A DNA stretch of 64,000 nucleotides from Rhodoferax saidenbachensis. GTDB taxonomy: Bacteria > Pseudomonadota > Gammaproteobacteria > Burkholderiales > Burkholderiaceae_C. Position 1 is the stretch's first letter, and the number at the start of each line of letters is the position of its first letter. The notes beneath the pieces are model-generated. The model was not told the DNA's origin. It did not search any database and saw nothing but the letters and a program-made list of their open reading frames with translations. Where the stretch lies: NCBI RefSeq assembly GCF_001955715.1, contig NZ_CP019239.1:3968001-4032000 (forward strand). The letters run 5' to 3'. The translations under genes and the position numbers were made by a program. Positions 1 to 7,652 of the stretch are shown here, piece after piece.

Positions 1-378
1 ACTCATGTTGGGCGCCATCATGATCGGAATGTCGCGCGCGATGGCAGCGATTTCTGCCTTTTGCGCCTCGGCAAAACCGGTGGTGCCAATGACCGCGGCT
101 ACACCCAGTTCGCGGCACACGTACAAGTGTGCCAAGGTGCCCTCGGGCCGTGTAAAGTCAATCACCACCTGGCTGGACTGCAGGCCTTCGCGGATATCGG
201 AAGTGATCAGCACCCCCGTGGGGTGGCCCGCAAATGCACCGGCGTCTGTGCCCACGGCCGGGCTGGCGGCAACGTCCAGCGCCCCCGTAAGCACACAATC
301 GCCGGCCGCCTGAACGGCCTCAATCAACATATGGCCCATGCGGCCGGAAGCGCCAGCAATGGCAATTTTGTGGGTCAT
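1..378 (-). CDS. dapB: 4-hydroxy-tetrahydrodipicolinate reductase, N-terminal 126 residues (cut by window edge)
   Basis: Reduces the dihydrodipicolinate precursor in the lysine/meso-diaminopimelate pathway with NAD(P)H, in the cytoplasm. The reading frame starts at the ATG complementary to 376-378 (MTHKIAIAGASGRMGHM) and stays open to base 1. The N-terminal Rossmann motif GASGRMG is the family's nucleotide-binding signature, and VIDFTRPEG followed by VIGTTGF are conserved DapB segments. The catalytic C-terminal half lies outside the window. bamE ends 32 bases upstream on the same strand, so bamE and dapB are probably co-transcribed, an order common in Burkholderiales. Identification is secure; only completeness is unknown. 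Confidence 0.95.
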   Translation of the reverse strand, partial: MTHKIAIAGASGRMGHMLIEAVQAAGDCVLTGALDVAASPAVGTDAGAFAGHPTGVLITSDIREGLQSSQVVIDFTRPEGTLAHLYVCRELGVAAVIGTTGFAEAQKAEIAAIARDIPIMMAPNMS

Positions 379-410
379 GTTCCCTGTCCTGTACGCAGTC
401 GTGGGGAGCC

Positions 411-950
411 CTAACGGGTAGCGGGCTCGAGGGGCGGGTAATTGGCGGGGGTCGCTGGCACCACGGGTGCCGGAGTCGGCTGTGTGGCTGCCGGGAATTT
501 TTCCAGGCTACCGGCTGGCGCTTGCAGCGCAGGCAAAGGGCCGGGATTGGCCTGGGACTTCAGGGTTGCCGCGAATTCGGATTCGCTGGGCAGCTCATCT
601 GCCTCGATGCGTTCCAGCACATCGTCCTTGAAGAACACAGTCACTTTGCGCGACTGGGGCTCCGCCCCCTGGCGGCGCAGAGTAAACACATAGTCCCAAC
701 GCTCAGCGTGGAACACGCTGGTGAGCAGCGGGGTGCCCAATACGTCGCGCACCGTCATCCGCGGCATGCCGGGCTTGAGAACGGCCAGTTGTTCACGCGT
801 CACCACGTTGCCCTGCACGACATCAATTTTGTAGGGCGAGACAGTGGTCATCAACTGGCTGGTCGGTGGCAGGCTTTTGCACGCCGCCAGACCCAGACAG
901 GCAAGCCCCAACAAGAGGAAGATGCGGCGCTGGCGAGGGAGTTCAGACAT
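411..950 (-). CDS. bamE: Outer membrane protein assembly factor BamE (SmpA/OmlA lipoprotein)
   Basis: Small outer-membrane lipoprotein of the BAM complex that inserts beta-barrel proteins. The 179-residue product starts MSELPRQRRIFLLL and has a lipoprotein signal with lipobox LAAC (Cys about residue 23). The SmpA/OmlA fold follows, with GNVVTREQLAVLKPGM and the conserved LGTPLLTSVFHAERWDYV segment. The tail of about 50 residues is rich in Pro and Ala. The frame stays open further upstream, but MSELPRQRR is preferred because it puts the signal peptide at the N-terminus. It is divergent from fur, a conserved proteobacterial arrangement, and lies just upstream of dapB. Confidence 0.95.
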   Translation of the reverse strand: MSELPRQRRIFLLLGLACLGLAACKSLPPTSQLMTTVSPYKIDVVQGNVVTREQLAVLKPGMPRMTVRDVLGTPLLTSVFHAERWDYVFTLRRQGAEPQSRKVTVFFKDDVLERIEADELPSESEFAATLKSQANPGPLPALQAPAGSLEKFPAATQPTPAPVVPATPANYPPLEPATR

Positions 951-978
951 GGAGGTGTAGGGGCGATATGATCGCGTC

Positions 979-984
979 ATTGTA
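979..984 (-). promoter_or_regulatory. Possible sigma-70 -10 box for bamE
   Basis: The minus strand reads TACAAT here, 28 bases before the bamE start, inside the 84-base bamE/fur divergent region. The -35 region at the usual spacing is poor, so this is only a candidate. I could not identify a convincing Fur box by eye. Confidence 0.35.
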
Positions 985-1034
985 GCGGTTGACGCTCTGC
1001 CAACCGCCCTAGCCCCTGCGCCGGAACACCGCCC

Positions 1035-1463
1035 ATGACCAACATTGACGAACTGAAAAGTACCGGACTCAAAGCCACTGGCCCCCGGCTCAAAATTCTG
1101 GAAGTATTCCAGCGCGGCACCCAGCGCCATATGACGGCGGAAGACGTGTTTCGCGTGCTGTTGCAGGAACATGCCGATGTGGGCCTGGCCACGGTTTACC
1201 GGGTGCTGACCCAGTTTGAGCAGGCCAGCATCCTGAGTCGCAGCCATTTTGAATCGGGCAAGGCGGTCTACGAACTCAACGAAGGACAACACCACGACCA
1301 CTTGGTGTGCCTGGACTGCGGCAAGGTGGAAGAGTTTTACGACGCGGAAATCGAGAAACGCCAGCACGCAGTGGCCAAGGCCAAAGGTTTCTCCATCGCT
1401 GACCACGCGCTGAGTCTTTACGCGACCTGCACCAAAGACAAGTGCCCTAACAAAACGAAATAA
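1035..1463 (+). CDS. fur: Ferric uptake regulator Fur
   Basis: Fe(II)-responsive repressor of iron acquisition genes; a cytoplasmic dimer. The 142-residue protein has the winged-helix DNA-binding half ([39 protein letters not shown]) followed by the metal-binding dimerisation half with [16 protein letters not shown] and a second Cys pair in CTKDKCPNK. Length and motifs are canonical. It is transcribed divergently from bamE with 84 bases between the start codons. The stop codon is followed almost at once by a palindromic repeat copy at 1466. Confidence 0.97.
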   Translation: MTNIDELKSTGLKATGPRLKILEVFQRGTQRHMTAEDVFRVLLQEHADVGLATVYRVLTQFEQASILSRSHFESGKAVYELNEGQHHDHLVCLDCGKVEEFYDAEIEKRQHAVAKAKGFSIADHALSLYATCTKDKCPNKTK

Positions 1464-1465
1464 GA

Positions 1466-1560
1466 GCCCCCACGCTCCGCCGCTGCGCGGGTCTCTGCCC
1501 TAATTTCCCTGTCGGGGCTGACCGCCAAGCGGCTCAGACGCCTTGGGGCGGCCCAGCGGC
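1466..1560 (-). repeat. Dispersed repeat family B, copy 1
   Basis: Read on the minus strand, this interval starts GCCGCTGGGCCGCCCCAAGG and ends AGCGGCGGAGCGTGGGGGC. Both ends match the second copy at 34002-34074 almost base for base (about 22 bases at one end, about 33 at the other), while the middle differs. It sits between the 3' ends of fur and hprK. I know similar intergenic elements from Comamonadaceae genomes; their function is unknown. Confidence 0.8.
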
Positions 1561-1589
1561 AAATTGCCTTCTCTCCGATGGAAGAGTAG

Positions 1590-1612
1590 GCGCCTTTTTC
1601 GTGAAAAGGCGC
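1590..1612 (-). terminator. Hairpin at the hprK 3' end, possible bidirectional terminator
   Basis: A perfect 9-bp stem (GCGCCTTTT paired with AAAAGGCGC) closes a 5-nt loop. It touches the last base of the hprK stop codon and lies between convergent fur and hprK. No U tract follows on the minus strand, so termination is less certain than hairpin formation. Confidence 0.45.
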
Positions 1613-2562
1613 TACCCGCCTTTTTCCATCGCCTTGCGATGCCGCTCGACAAATTCCTGGTACGTGTCGATGCCACGCAGTTGCAGGATGGTGTTACGCA
1701 CGGCAGCCTCCACCAGCACCGCAATATTGCGCCCCGCCACCACCTGGATCACCACCTTGCGCACGGGCACGCCCAGTACGTCCTGGGTCAGCGGCTCGTA
1801 GGGGATGCGCTCGTACTCACGCTCCAGAGTCTCGCGGCGCACCAGGTGCACGATCAGCTTGAGGCGCATCTTGCGGCGCACTGCGGTCTCACCAAAGATG
1901 CCGCGGATATCGAGCAGGCCGATGCCGCGCACTTCCAGCAGGTTTTGCAGCAACTCCGGGCAGCGTCCTTCAATCGTGGTCTGGTTGATGCGAAACAGGT
2001 CGACCGCATCATCGGCCACCAGGCCATTTCCACGTGAGATCAGCTCCAGCCCCAGCTCACTCTTGCCCAACCCCGACTCGCCGGTGATGAGCACGCCCAG
2101 CCCCAGAATGTCCATGAACACGCCATGCATGGAGGTGCGCTCGGCGAAGTGCTTGGACAGGTAGGCCCGCAGCACATCGATAACGAAGGCCGAAGACTCC
2201 TTGGTAGCGAACATTGGAATCTGCGCCCGTTCACACATGGACAGCAGCGCCTCGGGTGCACTCTGTCCATCGGCCAGGATCAGGACCGGTGGCTCCAGCG
2301 TCACGATGCGGGCAATGCGACGCGCGCAATCCTCGGGCGAGGCACTGGTGATATAGGCGACTTCCCGTGCACCCAGAATCTGCACGCGGTAAGGATGGAT
2401 GTAGTTGAGGTAACCGACCAGGTCGGCGCCGGAGCGGGCTGCGCTGACGGCAACTTCGTCAAAACGCCGCTCGGAAGCGCCCAGACCGGCGACCCACTCC
2501 CAGCGCAAGTGGGCGCGGAACTCCTCAAAGAGGACGTCAGCACTGACAGCGGTGGGTTTCAC
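1612..2562 (-). CDS. hprK: HPr kinase/phosphorylase
   Basis: Bifunctional ATP-dependent kinase/phosphorylase acting on HPr-type phosphocarriers; in betaproteobacteria it belongs to the incomplete regulatory PTS. The GTG at 2560-2562 gives a 316-residue protein, [15 protein letters not shown], the usual family length and N-terminus; upstream sequence in frame is not conserved-looking. The P-loop [15 protein letters not shown], the preceding His in SMHG, and the HprK signature [14 protein letters not shown] are all present. ptsN ends 25 bases upstream, so the two are co-transcribed, as in most betaproteobacteria. Confidence 0.95.
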   Translation of the reverse strand: MKPTAVSADVLFEEFRAHLRWEWVAGLGASERRFDEVAVSAARSGADLVGYLNYIHPYRVQILGAREVAYITSASPEDCARRIARIVTLEPPVLILADGQSAPEALLSMCERAQIPMFATKESSAFVIDVLRAYLSKHFAERTSMHGVFMDILGLGVLITGESGLGKSELGLELISRGNGLVADDAVDLFRINQTTIEGRCPELLQNLLEVRGIGLLDIRGIFGETAVRRKMRLKLIVHLVRRETLEREYERIPYEPLTQDVLGVPVRKVVIQVVAGRNIAVLVEAAVRNTILQLRGIDTYQEFVERHRKAMEKGG

Positions 2563-2587
2563 AGGAAGCCGCTGACCTGCAAAAGGA

Positions 2588-3055
2588 TCAGCTGACCTGC
2601 GCCGACTGCCAGCCGGCAATCAGGCTATGCAGTTTGAGGCTGTCCGTACATGCGGTGAGTTGCTCGCGCAAGGCAGAGTCGCTCAGCAATTCTGCGATTT
2701 CGGACAGGATTTCCAGGTGTTTCTGGGTAGCCGCTTCGGGCACCAGCAGGAAGATCAACAGACTGACCGCCTGATCGTCCGGGGCATCGAAGCCAATCGG
2801 CTGGGCCAACTGGAACACCGCCGCCAGCGGCGCCTTCAGGCCCTTGATACGGCCATGGGGGATGGCCACGCCATGCCCCAAACCGGTGGAGCCCAGACGT
2901 TCACGGGAAAACAGGCTGTCGGTGACCAGTGCACGGCTGAGGCCATGCAGGTTTTCGAACAACAGCCCGGCTTCTTCAAAAGCCCGTTTTTTACTGGTGA
3001 CGTCGACTTGCGCTTGCACTTGCGCAGGGGTCAGGATGCTGGCGAGTCGATTCAT
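2588..3055 (-). CDS. ptsN: PTS nitrogen regulatory IIA protein (EIIA-Ntr)
   Basis: Phosphoacceptor of the nitrogen PTS, controlling potassium, nitrogen and carbon functions by protein contacts. The product of 155 residues starts [14 protein letters not shown]. The conserved phosphorylation site [13 protein letters not shown] puts the active His at about residue 67. An upstream in-frame ATG at 3079 would start inside the U tract of a terminator, so 3055 is preferred. It lies between hpf and hprK. The strong hairpin between hpf and ptsN implies either partial read-through or a separate ptsN promoter. Confidence 0.93.
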   Translation of the reverse strand: MNRLASILTPAQVQAQVDVTSKKRAFEEAGLLFENLHGLSRALVTDSLFSRERLGSTGLGHGVAIPHGRIKGLKAPLAAVFQLAQPIGFDAPDDQAVSLLIFLLVPEAATQKHLEILSEIAELLSDSALREQLTACTDSLKLHSLIAGWQSAQVS

Positions 3056-3079
3056 GGTGTGGAAGCGGATTATGCACAT

Positions 3080-3110
3080 AAAAAAACCGCCCGGTAGAAG
3101 GGGCGGTTTT
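3080..3110 (-). terminator. Strong intrinsic terminator between hpf and ptsN
   Basis: On the minus strand the sequence reads AAAACCGCCC, an 8-nt loop, then GGGCGGTTTTTTT: a perfect 10-bp stem with a U run. It begins 20 bases after the hpf stop and ends 25 bases before the ptsN start, so it would uncouple hpf from ptsN-hprK unless read-through occurs. Confidence 0.88.
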
Positions 3111-3129
3111 CCGGTGGGACACCCGTGGC

Positions 3130-3459
3130 CTACATCAGGCGTTTGGGTGCTTCGTGGTGGTGGTTCTGCACACGGTCTTTGTGGCGCACCACTTGCCGGT
3201 CGAGTTTGTCAACCAGATCATCCACGGCGGCATAAAGGTCCTCATGGGCACTCTCGGCAAACATGTCGCTGCCCTTGACGTGGATATTGCATTCCGCACG
3301 CTGGCGTCGTTCTTTCTCCTTTAGTTTCTCCACGGTGAGCAGCACCTTGACATCCACGACCTGATCAAAGTGCCGCATGATGCGATCGAGCTTGTTGGTC
3401 ACATAGGTACGTAAGGCGGGGGTAACTTCCAGGTGGTGACCGCTGATCGTCAAATTCAT
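3130..3459 (-). CDS. hpf: Ribosome hibernation promoting factor, short form
   Basis: Binds the 30S A/P-site region and promotes inactive ribosomes in stationary phase. The 109-residue product starts [17 protein letters not shown] and carries the S30AE fold with the basic segment [19 protein letters not shown]; it lacks the C-terminal dimerisation domain of long HPF. The start at 3459 is set by a clear GGAGG six bases upstream. The gene is flanked on its own strand by two intrinsic terminators, one in its leader (3488-3516) and one just after its stop (3080-3110). rpoN, its usual neighbour in many proteobacteria, is not present upstream. Confidence 0.95.
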   Translation of the reverse strand: MNLTISGHHLEVTPALRTYVTNKLDRIMRHFDQVVDVKVLLTVEKLKEKERRQRAECNIHVKGSDMFAESAHEDLYAAVDDLVDKLDRQVVRHKDRVQNHHHEAPKRLM

Positions 3460-3487
3460 AAATAGCCTCCAGTTGCTCTCGGGGTTG

Positions 3488-3516
3488 AAAAAGCCGCAGG
3501 CCTTGGGACCTGCGGC
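3488..3516 (-). terminator. Intrinsic terminator upstream of hpf (leader attenuator or end of an unseen transcript)
   Basis: The minus strand reads GCCGCAGG, an 8-nt loop, CCTGCGGC, then TTTTT: a perfect 8-bp GC-rich stem with a U run. It ends 28 bases before the hpf start codon and no minus-strand gene lies between it and the divergent corA gene. It therefore either attenuates hpf or ends a short transcript initiated in 3517-3816. Confidence 0.8.
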
Positions 3517-3732
3517 AGACAAACCAAAAAATTGTCAGAAACTTACTGCCTTGCGACCCACTATGCGCCCGAACCAAAGCATTTGCAATTGCTTTTTTTA
3601 ATGCGCTGCAGCAATACGGTTATTGCTTTATTCGGCCCACATCCCGGAGGATGCAAATGGTCTTGCGCAATGCGATAATTTGGGCTTCTTTGATTCTGGA
3701 GAGCGCTCCTTGGAAAACTACCCCAGTCGGTA

Positions 3733-3770
3733 GCTTTCAACTCCCGCCACACGGCCCTGGGGTTGAAAGC
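3733..3770 (+). promoter_or_regulatory. Hairpin in the corA 5' leader
   Basis: GCTTTCAAC at 3733-3741 pairs perfectly with GTTGAAAGC at 3762-3770, extended by CCC/GGG across a one-base bulge. It lies 46 bases before the corA ATG and has no U tract, so it is a leader structure rather than a terminator. The rest of 3517-3816 holds no convincing gene: a GGAGG-preceded ATG at 3657 opens a short frame, but that frame runs into corA out of phase. Confidence 0.5.
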
Positions 3771-3816
3771 AGCCACCACCCCACCTGCCGATGCAACCCA
3801 ACCCCGGGAGTGAGCC

Positions 3817-4806
3817 ATGCTCAACATCTTTACGCTCGCCAACGGACGCCTCTTCCAGGAAGAGATCGAATCGCTGGAAGAGCTTTCGCAATACCAGCCC
3901 ATCTGGGTTGACCTGGAATCCCCCACGCCTGAAGAAAAGCGCTGGGTCAAGCAGTACTACGGCCTGTCCATCCCCGAAGACGCGATGGACGAGGACATCG
4001 AGGAATCTGCGCGCTTTTACGCTGAAGACAACGGCGAGCTCCACATCCGCAGCGACTTCTTGATTGCCGATGACGACGAACCGCGCACGGTGCGCGTGGC
4101 CTTCATCCTGAACCTGGTGAACGACGGCCTCAAGAGCAAGGGCGTGCTGTTTTCCATCCACGATGAAGACGTGCCGGTGTTTCGCTTGCTGCGCATGCGT
4201 GCACGCCGCGCACCCGGCCTGATCGAAGACGCCAAGGAAGTGCTGCTCAAGCTGTTTGATGCCGACGCCGAATACTCGGCCGACACGCTCGAAGGCATTT
4301 ACGATGAGCTGGAAAAGGTCAGCAACAAGGTGCTGTCCGGCGATGTGACCGATGCCATGGCCAGTGAAGTGCTGGGTGCCATCGCGCGCCACGAAGACAT
4401 GAACGGGCGCATACGCCGCAACGTGATGGACACCCGCCGCGCCGTGAGTTTCATGATGCGCAGCAAGATGCTCAATGGCGAGCAGTTTGAAGAGGCGCGG
4501 CAGATTCTGCGCGACATCGATTCACTGGACTCGCACACCGCTTTCCTGTTCGACAAGATCAACTTCTTGATGGATGCCACGGTCGGTTTCATCAACATCA
4601 ACCAGAACAAGATCATCAAGATCTTCTCGGTGGCCAGCGTGGCCTTGCTGCCGCCCACACTGATTGCCAGCATTTACGGCATGAATTTCAAGTTCATGCC
4701 CGAACTGGACTGGGCGCTGGGCTACCCCTATGCGCTGGGGCTGATGGCGGCCAGTGCGCTGGGACCGATGTGGTACTTCCGCAAACGTGGTTGGCTCAAG
4801 CAATAA
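3817..4806 (+). CDS. corA: Magnesium/cobalt transporter CorA
   Basis: Pentameric inner-membrane Mg2+ channel. The 329-residue protein has a large acidic cytoplasmic N-domain (residues 1 to about 265), then two C-terminal transmembrane helices. The diagnostic GMN motif is at residue 288 (IYGMNFKFMPELDW) and the usual basic tail KRGWLKQ ends the protein. Start ATG has a GGGAG-type ribosome site. Divergent from hpf, with a 357-base region between the start codons that contains a hairpin in the corA leader. Confidence 0.96.
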   Translation: MLNIFTLANGRLFQEEIESLEELSQYQPIWVDLESPTPEEKRWVKQYYGLSIPEDAMDEDIEESARFYAEDNGELHIRSDFLIADDDEPRTVRVAFILNLVNDGLKSKGVLFSIHDEDVPVFRLLRMRARRAPGLIEDAKEVLLKLFDADAEYSADTLEGIYDELEKVSNKVLSGDVTDAMASEVLGAIARHEDMNGRIRRNVMDTRRAVSFMMRSKMLNGEQFEEARQILRDIDSLDSHTAFLFDKINFLMDATVGFININQNKIIKIFSVASVALLPPTLIASIYGMNFKFMPELDWALGYPYALGLMAASALGPMWYFRKRGWLKQ

Positions 4807-4812
4807 CAAGCA

Positions 4813-4872
4813 AAATTAGCCTCCAGCCCTTATGGATATTGCGCAAGAAGCTATACAAACTATAGCAAAAGC
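4813..4872 (-). repeat. Structured repeat family A, copy 1 (overlaps the mtnN stop)
   Basis: On the minus strand: hairpin GCTATAGTTTGTATAGC (4850-4866, 6-bp stem), a 20-nt linker (4830-4849), then GGGCTGGAGGCT. The mtnN stop codon TAG at 4860-4862 lies inside the hairpin. Architecture and spacing are identical to copies at 27300, 36135 and, in coding sequence, 16954. Confidence 0.85.
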
Positions 4873-5603
4873 AGCAATTCCATGACGATGGACCGCGCGT
4901 AAACGCTGGCAATCGCACTGACAAACTGCGGGAAATCCACATGCGCACTGTCGTCAGCCCGGTCCGAGATGGTGCGTACGGCCGCAAAAGGAATGCCATA
5001 GTCCGCACAGACCTGGGCCACCGCCGCACCTTCCATTTCCACAGCCAACGGCTGGTGCCCCGCATTTTGTAAAGCCAGCACCAGCGCGGCTGATTCAGCC
5101 GCACCATTCACAAACCGGTCACCACTGGCGATCAATCCTTGGTGCACTTGCGCACGATAGCCCGCCACAGGGGCGGAGCGCAACGCTGCTTGGCTGGCCT
5201 GCAGCAACCGGGCCGTCAGCGCGGCGTCACCCGCATACACCGCTTGGCCCGTCAGCGGAATCTCATAACGCGGGAACAGTGGTGAGGCGTCCATATCGTG
5301 CTGAACAAAGCCACTGCCCACAACCACGTCGCCCACCTGCACATCAGCACCCACACCACCCGCAACGCCGGTAAACACCACACGGGCCACACCAAATTTT
5401 TCAATCAGGGCTGCCGTGGTCGTGGCCGCAGCCACCTTGCCGATTCTGGAGAGGCCCAACACTACGGGCTGACCGTGCAACTCGCCACACCAGAAGTCGC
5501 GTCCGGCGTGATGCACACGGCGAGAGCTCTGCAGTTGGGCTATCAGGCCTTGCTGTTCTTCTGCGAGGGCGCTGAGGATGGCGGTGGGTGTGCGATCAGT
5601 CAT
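4860..5603 (-). CDS. mtnN: 5'-methylthioadenosine/S-adenosylhomocysteine nucleosidase
   Basis: Cleaves adenine from MTA and SAH in methionine salvage and SAM by-product recycling. The 247-residue protein contains VVFTGVAGGVGADVQVGDVV, the catalytic Glu region VEMEGAAVAQVC and the catalytic Asp in RTISDRADD, all in family order. The start (MTDRTPTAILSALAEEQ) is the first ATG. The C-terminus is the short hydrophobic run MELLLLL, and the stop codon is supplied by a repeat hairpin (4850-4866), suggesting that repeat insertion redefined the end of the gene. Confidence 0.95.
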   Translation of the reverse strand: MTDRTPTAILSALAEEQQGLIAQLQSSRRVHHAGRDFWCGELHGQPVVLGLSRIGKVAAATTTAALIEKFGVARVVFTGVAGGVGADVQVGDVVVGSGFVQHDMDASPLFPRYEIPLTGQAVYAGDAALTARLLQASQAALRSAPVAGYRAQVHQGLIASGDRFVNGAAESAALVLALQNAGHQPLAVEMEGAAVAQVCADYGIPFAAVRTISDRADDSAHVDFPQFVSAIASVYARSIVMELLLLL

Positions 5604-5708
5604 AGGTCGTCATCGTAGCGGCTTCCTTTTCTCTGACTCCGCTGATGGCACGAGGTATCCGCTCGACACTAGGATTGCCACGGTAGGCACACTAAAACCG
5701 CACAGGCT

Positions 5709-5800
5709 CGGGTGGGGTGGGTGTTCTGTTCCGGGAGGTAAAGGAGGAGCCCGCAAAGCGGGCGGGGGACACGTACGGAACAGAGCACCCAACCCGCCCG
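5709..5800. other. Large intergenic inverted repeat, possible structured RNA
   Basis: Two 25-base arms (5709-5733 and 5776-5800) pair with only three differences, two of which would be G-U pairs in RNA. Inside, GCCCGC-AAA-GCGGGC (5749-5763) forms a second hairpin. It lies in the 280-base gap between mtnN (start 5603) and fadD (end 5884). I do not recognise it as a known RNA class. It could be a non-coding RNA, a 3' structure of fadD read-through, or a palindromic element. Confidence 0.55.
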
Positions 5801-5823
5801 AACCAGAAGTAGCGCCAAGCCAT

Positions 5824-5848
5824 AAAAAAGCGGCCCGAAGGCCGCTTT
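5824..5848 (-). terminator. Intrinsic terminator of fadD
   Basis: The minus strand reads AAAGCGGCC-TTCG-GGCCGCTTTTTT: a 9-bp stem closed by a stable TTCG tetraloop and followed by a run of T. It lies 35 bases after the fadD stop codon. Confidence 0.9.
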
Positions 5849-5883
5849 AGAGATAACGCTGGAAAGACGTTACTTATGGAGTG

Positions 5884-7557
5884 TTATTTGTCACGCAACT
5901 CGCGGCGCAGAATCTTGCCCACCGGAGTCTTTGGCAACTCGGTACGGAACTCAATCACCTTGGGCTGTTTGTAACCCGTGAGGTTTTCCTTGCAGTAGGC
6001 ACGCACGTCGGCTTCGGTCACGTCGGCATCTTTCTTGACGATGACCAGCTTGACGGCTTCGCCGGTTTTCGCGTCGACCACACCTACACACGCGCACTCC
6101 ATGATGCCGGGCATCTGTGCGACCACGTCTTCGAGTTCGGTGGGGAACACGTTGAAGCCGCTCACCAAAATCATGTCCTTCTTGCGGTCCACAATCTTGA
6201 AGAAGCCGCGCTCATCGACGACGCCAATGTCACCCGACTTGAAGAAACCATCTGGGGTCATGACCTTGGCGGTTTCATCGGGACGCTGCCAATAACCAGC
6301 CATTACCTGCGGACCCTTGATGGCGATTTCGCCGGACTGGCCCACCGGCACTTCATTGCCGTCGTCGTCCAGCAACTTCAGGTAGGTATTTGGCAAGGGA
6401 ATACCGATGGTGCCGGTGTATTCCTTGGAGGTGACGGGGTTGCAACTGGCGGACGGCGAGGTCTCGCTCAGGCCATAACCTTCGCAGATCGGGCAACCGG
6501 TCTTGTCGAACCACAGCTTGGCCACACCGCTTTGCACGGCTGTACCGCCGCCCACGGAAATCTTCAGATGGCTCCAGTCCACCGTGTTGAAATCGGGGTG
6601 ATTCGCCAGGCCATTGAACAGCGTGTTCACGGCCGGGAAGCTGTGGATGGTGTGTTTGGACAATTCCTTGAGCACCGCGGGAATGTCACGCGGATTGGGG
6701 ATCAGGATCAGCTTGCCACCCGTGCGCATGGACAGCATCATGCCGACCGTAAACGCGAAGATGTGGTACAGCGGCAAAGCGCACACGCCGGTGGGCTGCT
6801 CGTTGGCGGGGACCTTCTTCATGACCGGGTCATTCCAGGCCTCGGACTGCAGCACGTTGGCAATCACATTGCGGTGCAGAAGCACTGCGCCCTTGGAGAC
6901 ACCGGTGGTACCGCCGGTGTACTGCAGCACAGCCACGTCATCGGCTTTGATGTCGGGCTTGGTGAACTTGGCATTCGTGCCCTTGGCCACTGCGGCGTTA
7001 AAGCGCACGGCACCGGGCAAGTTGTAGGCAGGCACCATCTTCTTGACGTTGCGCACGACATAGTTGACCAGCGTGCCCTTGAGCAGGCCCAACTGGTCGC
7101 CCATGGCGCACAACACCACATGCTTGACCGGAGTGGCGGCAATGCACTTTTCCAGCGTTGTGGCGAAGTTTTCGATGATGACGATGGCTTTGGCGCCCGA
7201 GTCCTTGAGCTGGTGCTCCAGTTCACGCGGGGTGTAAAGCGGATTGACGTTAACGACGACAAAACCGGCACGCAGGATGCCGGCCACTGCCACGGGGTAC
7301 TGGGGCACGTTGGGCATCATGATCGCCACACGGTCACCCTTGACCAGTCCCAAGCCCTGCAGATAACCCGCGAACGCCTGGCTCAGGCTGTCGGTCTGGG
7401 CGTAGCTCACTTCCTTGCCCATGAAGTTGTAGGCTGTGCGGCCAGCGTACTTCTTGAAGCTCTCCTCCATCAGGGCCACCAGCGAGGTGTACTGGGTGGT
7501 GTTGATGTCGGCAGGCACCCCTTGCGGGTAGCTCTTGAGCCAAATGCGGTCTGTCAT
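5884..7557 (-). CDS. fadD: Long-chain fatty acid--CoA ligase
   Basis: Activates fatty acids to acyl-CoA via an acyl-adenylate, the first step of beta-oxidation. The 557-residue protein has the ANL-superfamily P-loop YTGGTTGVSKGAVL (about residue 213), the GYGLSETSP adenylation motif, and the C-terminal hinge KSGDIGVVDERGFF with DRKKDMILVSGFNV; the catalytic Lys is in PKTPVGKILRRELR. A GGAGA ribosome site precedes MTDRIWLK. It follows pntAB on the same strand with a 95-base gap and is closed by a strong terminator. Exact chain-length preference is not visible in the sequence. Confidence 0.93.
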   Translation of the reverse strand: MTDRIWLKSYPQGVPADINTTQYTSLVALMEESFKKYAGRTAYNFMGKEVSYAQTDSLSQAFAGYLQGLGLVKGDRVAIMMPNVPQYPVAVAGILRAGFVVVNVNPLYTPRELEHQLKDSGAKAIVIIENFATTLEKCIAATPVKHVVLCAMGDQLGLLKGTLVNYVVRNVKKMVPAYNLPGAVRFNAAVAKGTNAKFTKPDIKADDVAVLQYTGGTTGVSKGAVLLHRNVIANVLQSEAWNDPVMKKVPANEQPTGVCALPLYHIFAFTVGMMLSMRTGGKLILIPNPRDIPAVLKELSKHTIHSFPAVNTLFNGLANHPDFNTVDWSHLKISVGGGTAVQSGVAKLWFDKTGCPICEGYGLSETSPSASCNPVTSKEYTGTIGIPLPNTYLKLLDDDGNEVPVGQSGEIAIKGPQVMAGYWQRPDETAKVMTPDGFFKSGDIGVVDERGFFKIVDRKKDMILVSGFNVFPTELEDVVAQMPGIMECACVGVVDAKTGEAVKLVIVKKDADVTEADVRAYCKENLTGYKQPKVIEFRTELPKTPVGKILRRELRDK

Positions 7558-7652
7558 GTCTTGTCTCCGTTTATCAAAATTCGCGACCGTGTATTTTCAT
7601 GGTCTAGCGGGGCGGGCGGGCTTGTGTTTTCCCTAGTATTCGCCCGTATTCC

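Noticed and set aside
3657..3911. Short plus-strand gene before corA with a GGAGG site
   Set aside because: It overlaps the first 95 bases of corA out of frame and resembles no family; kept only as a weak leader-peptide idea.
5709..5800. SRP (4.5S) or 6S RNA gene
   Set aside because: The conserved SRP tip and the 6S central bubble are not present; the hairpin is reported as unclassified instead.
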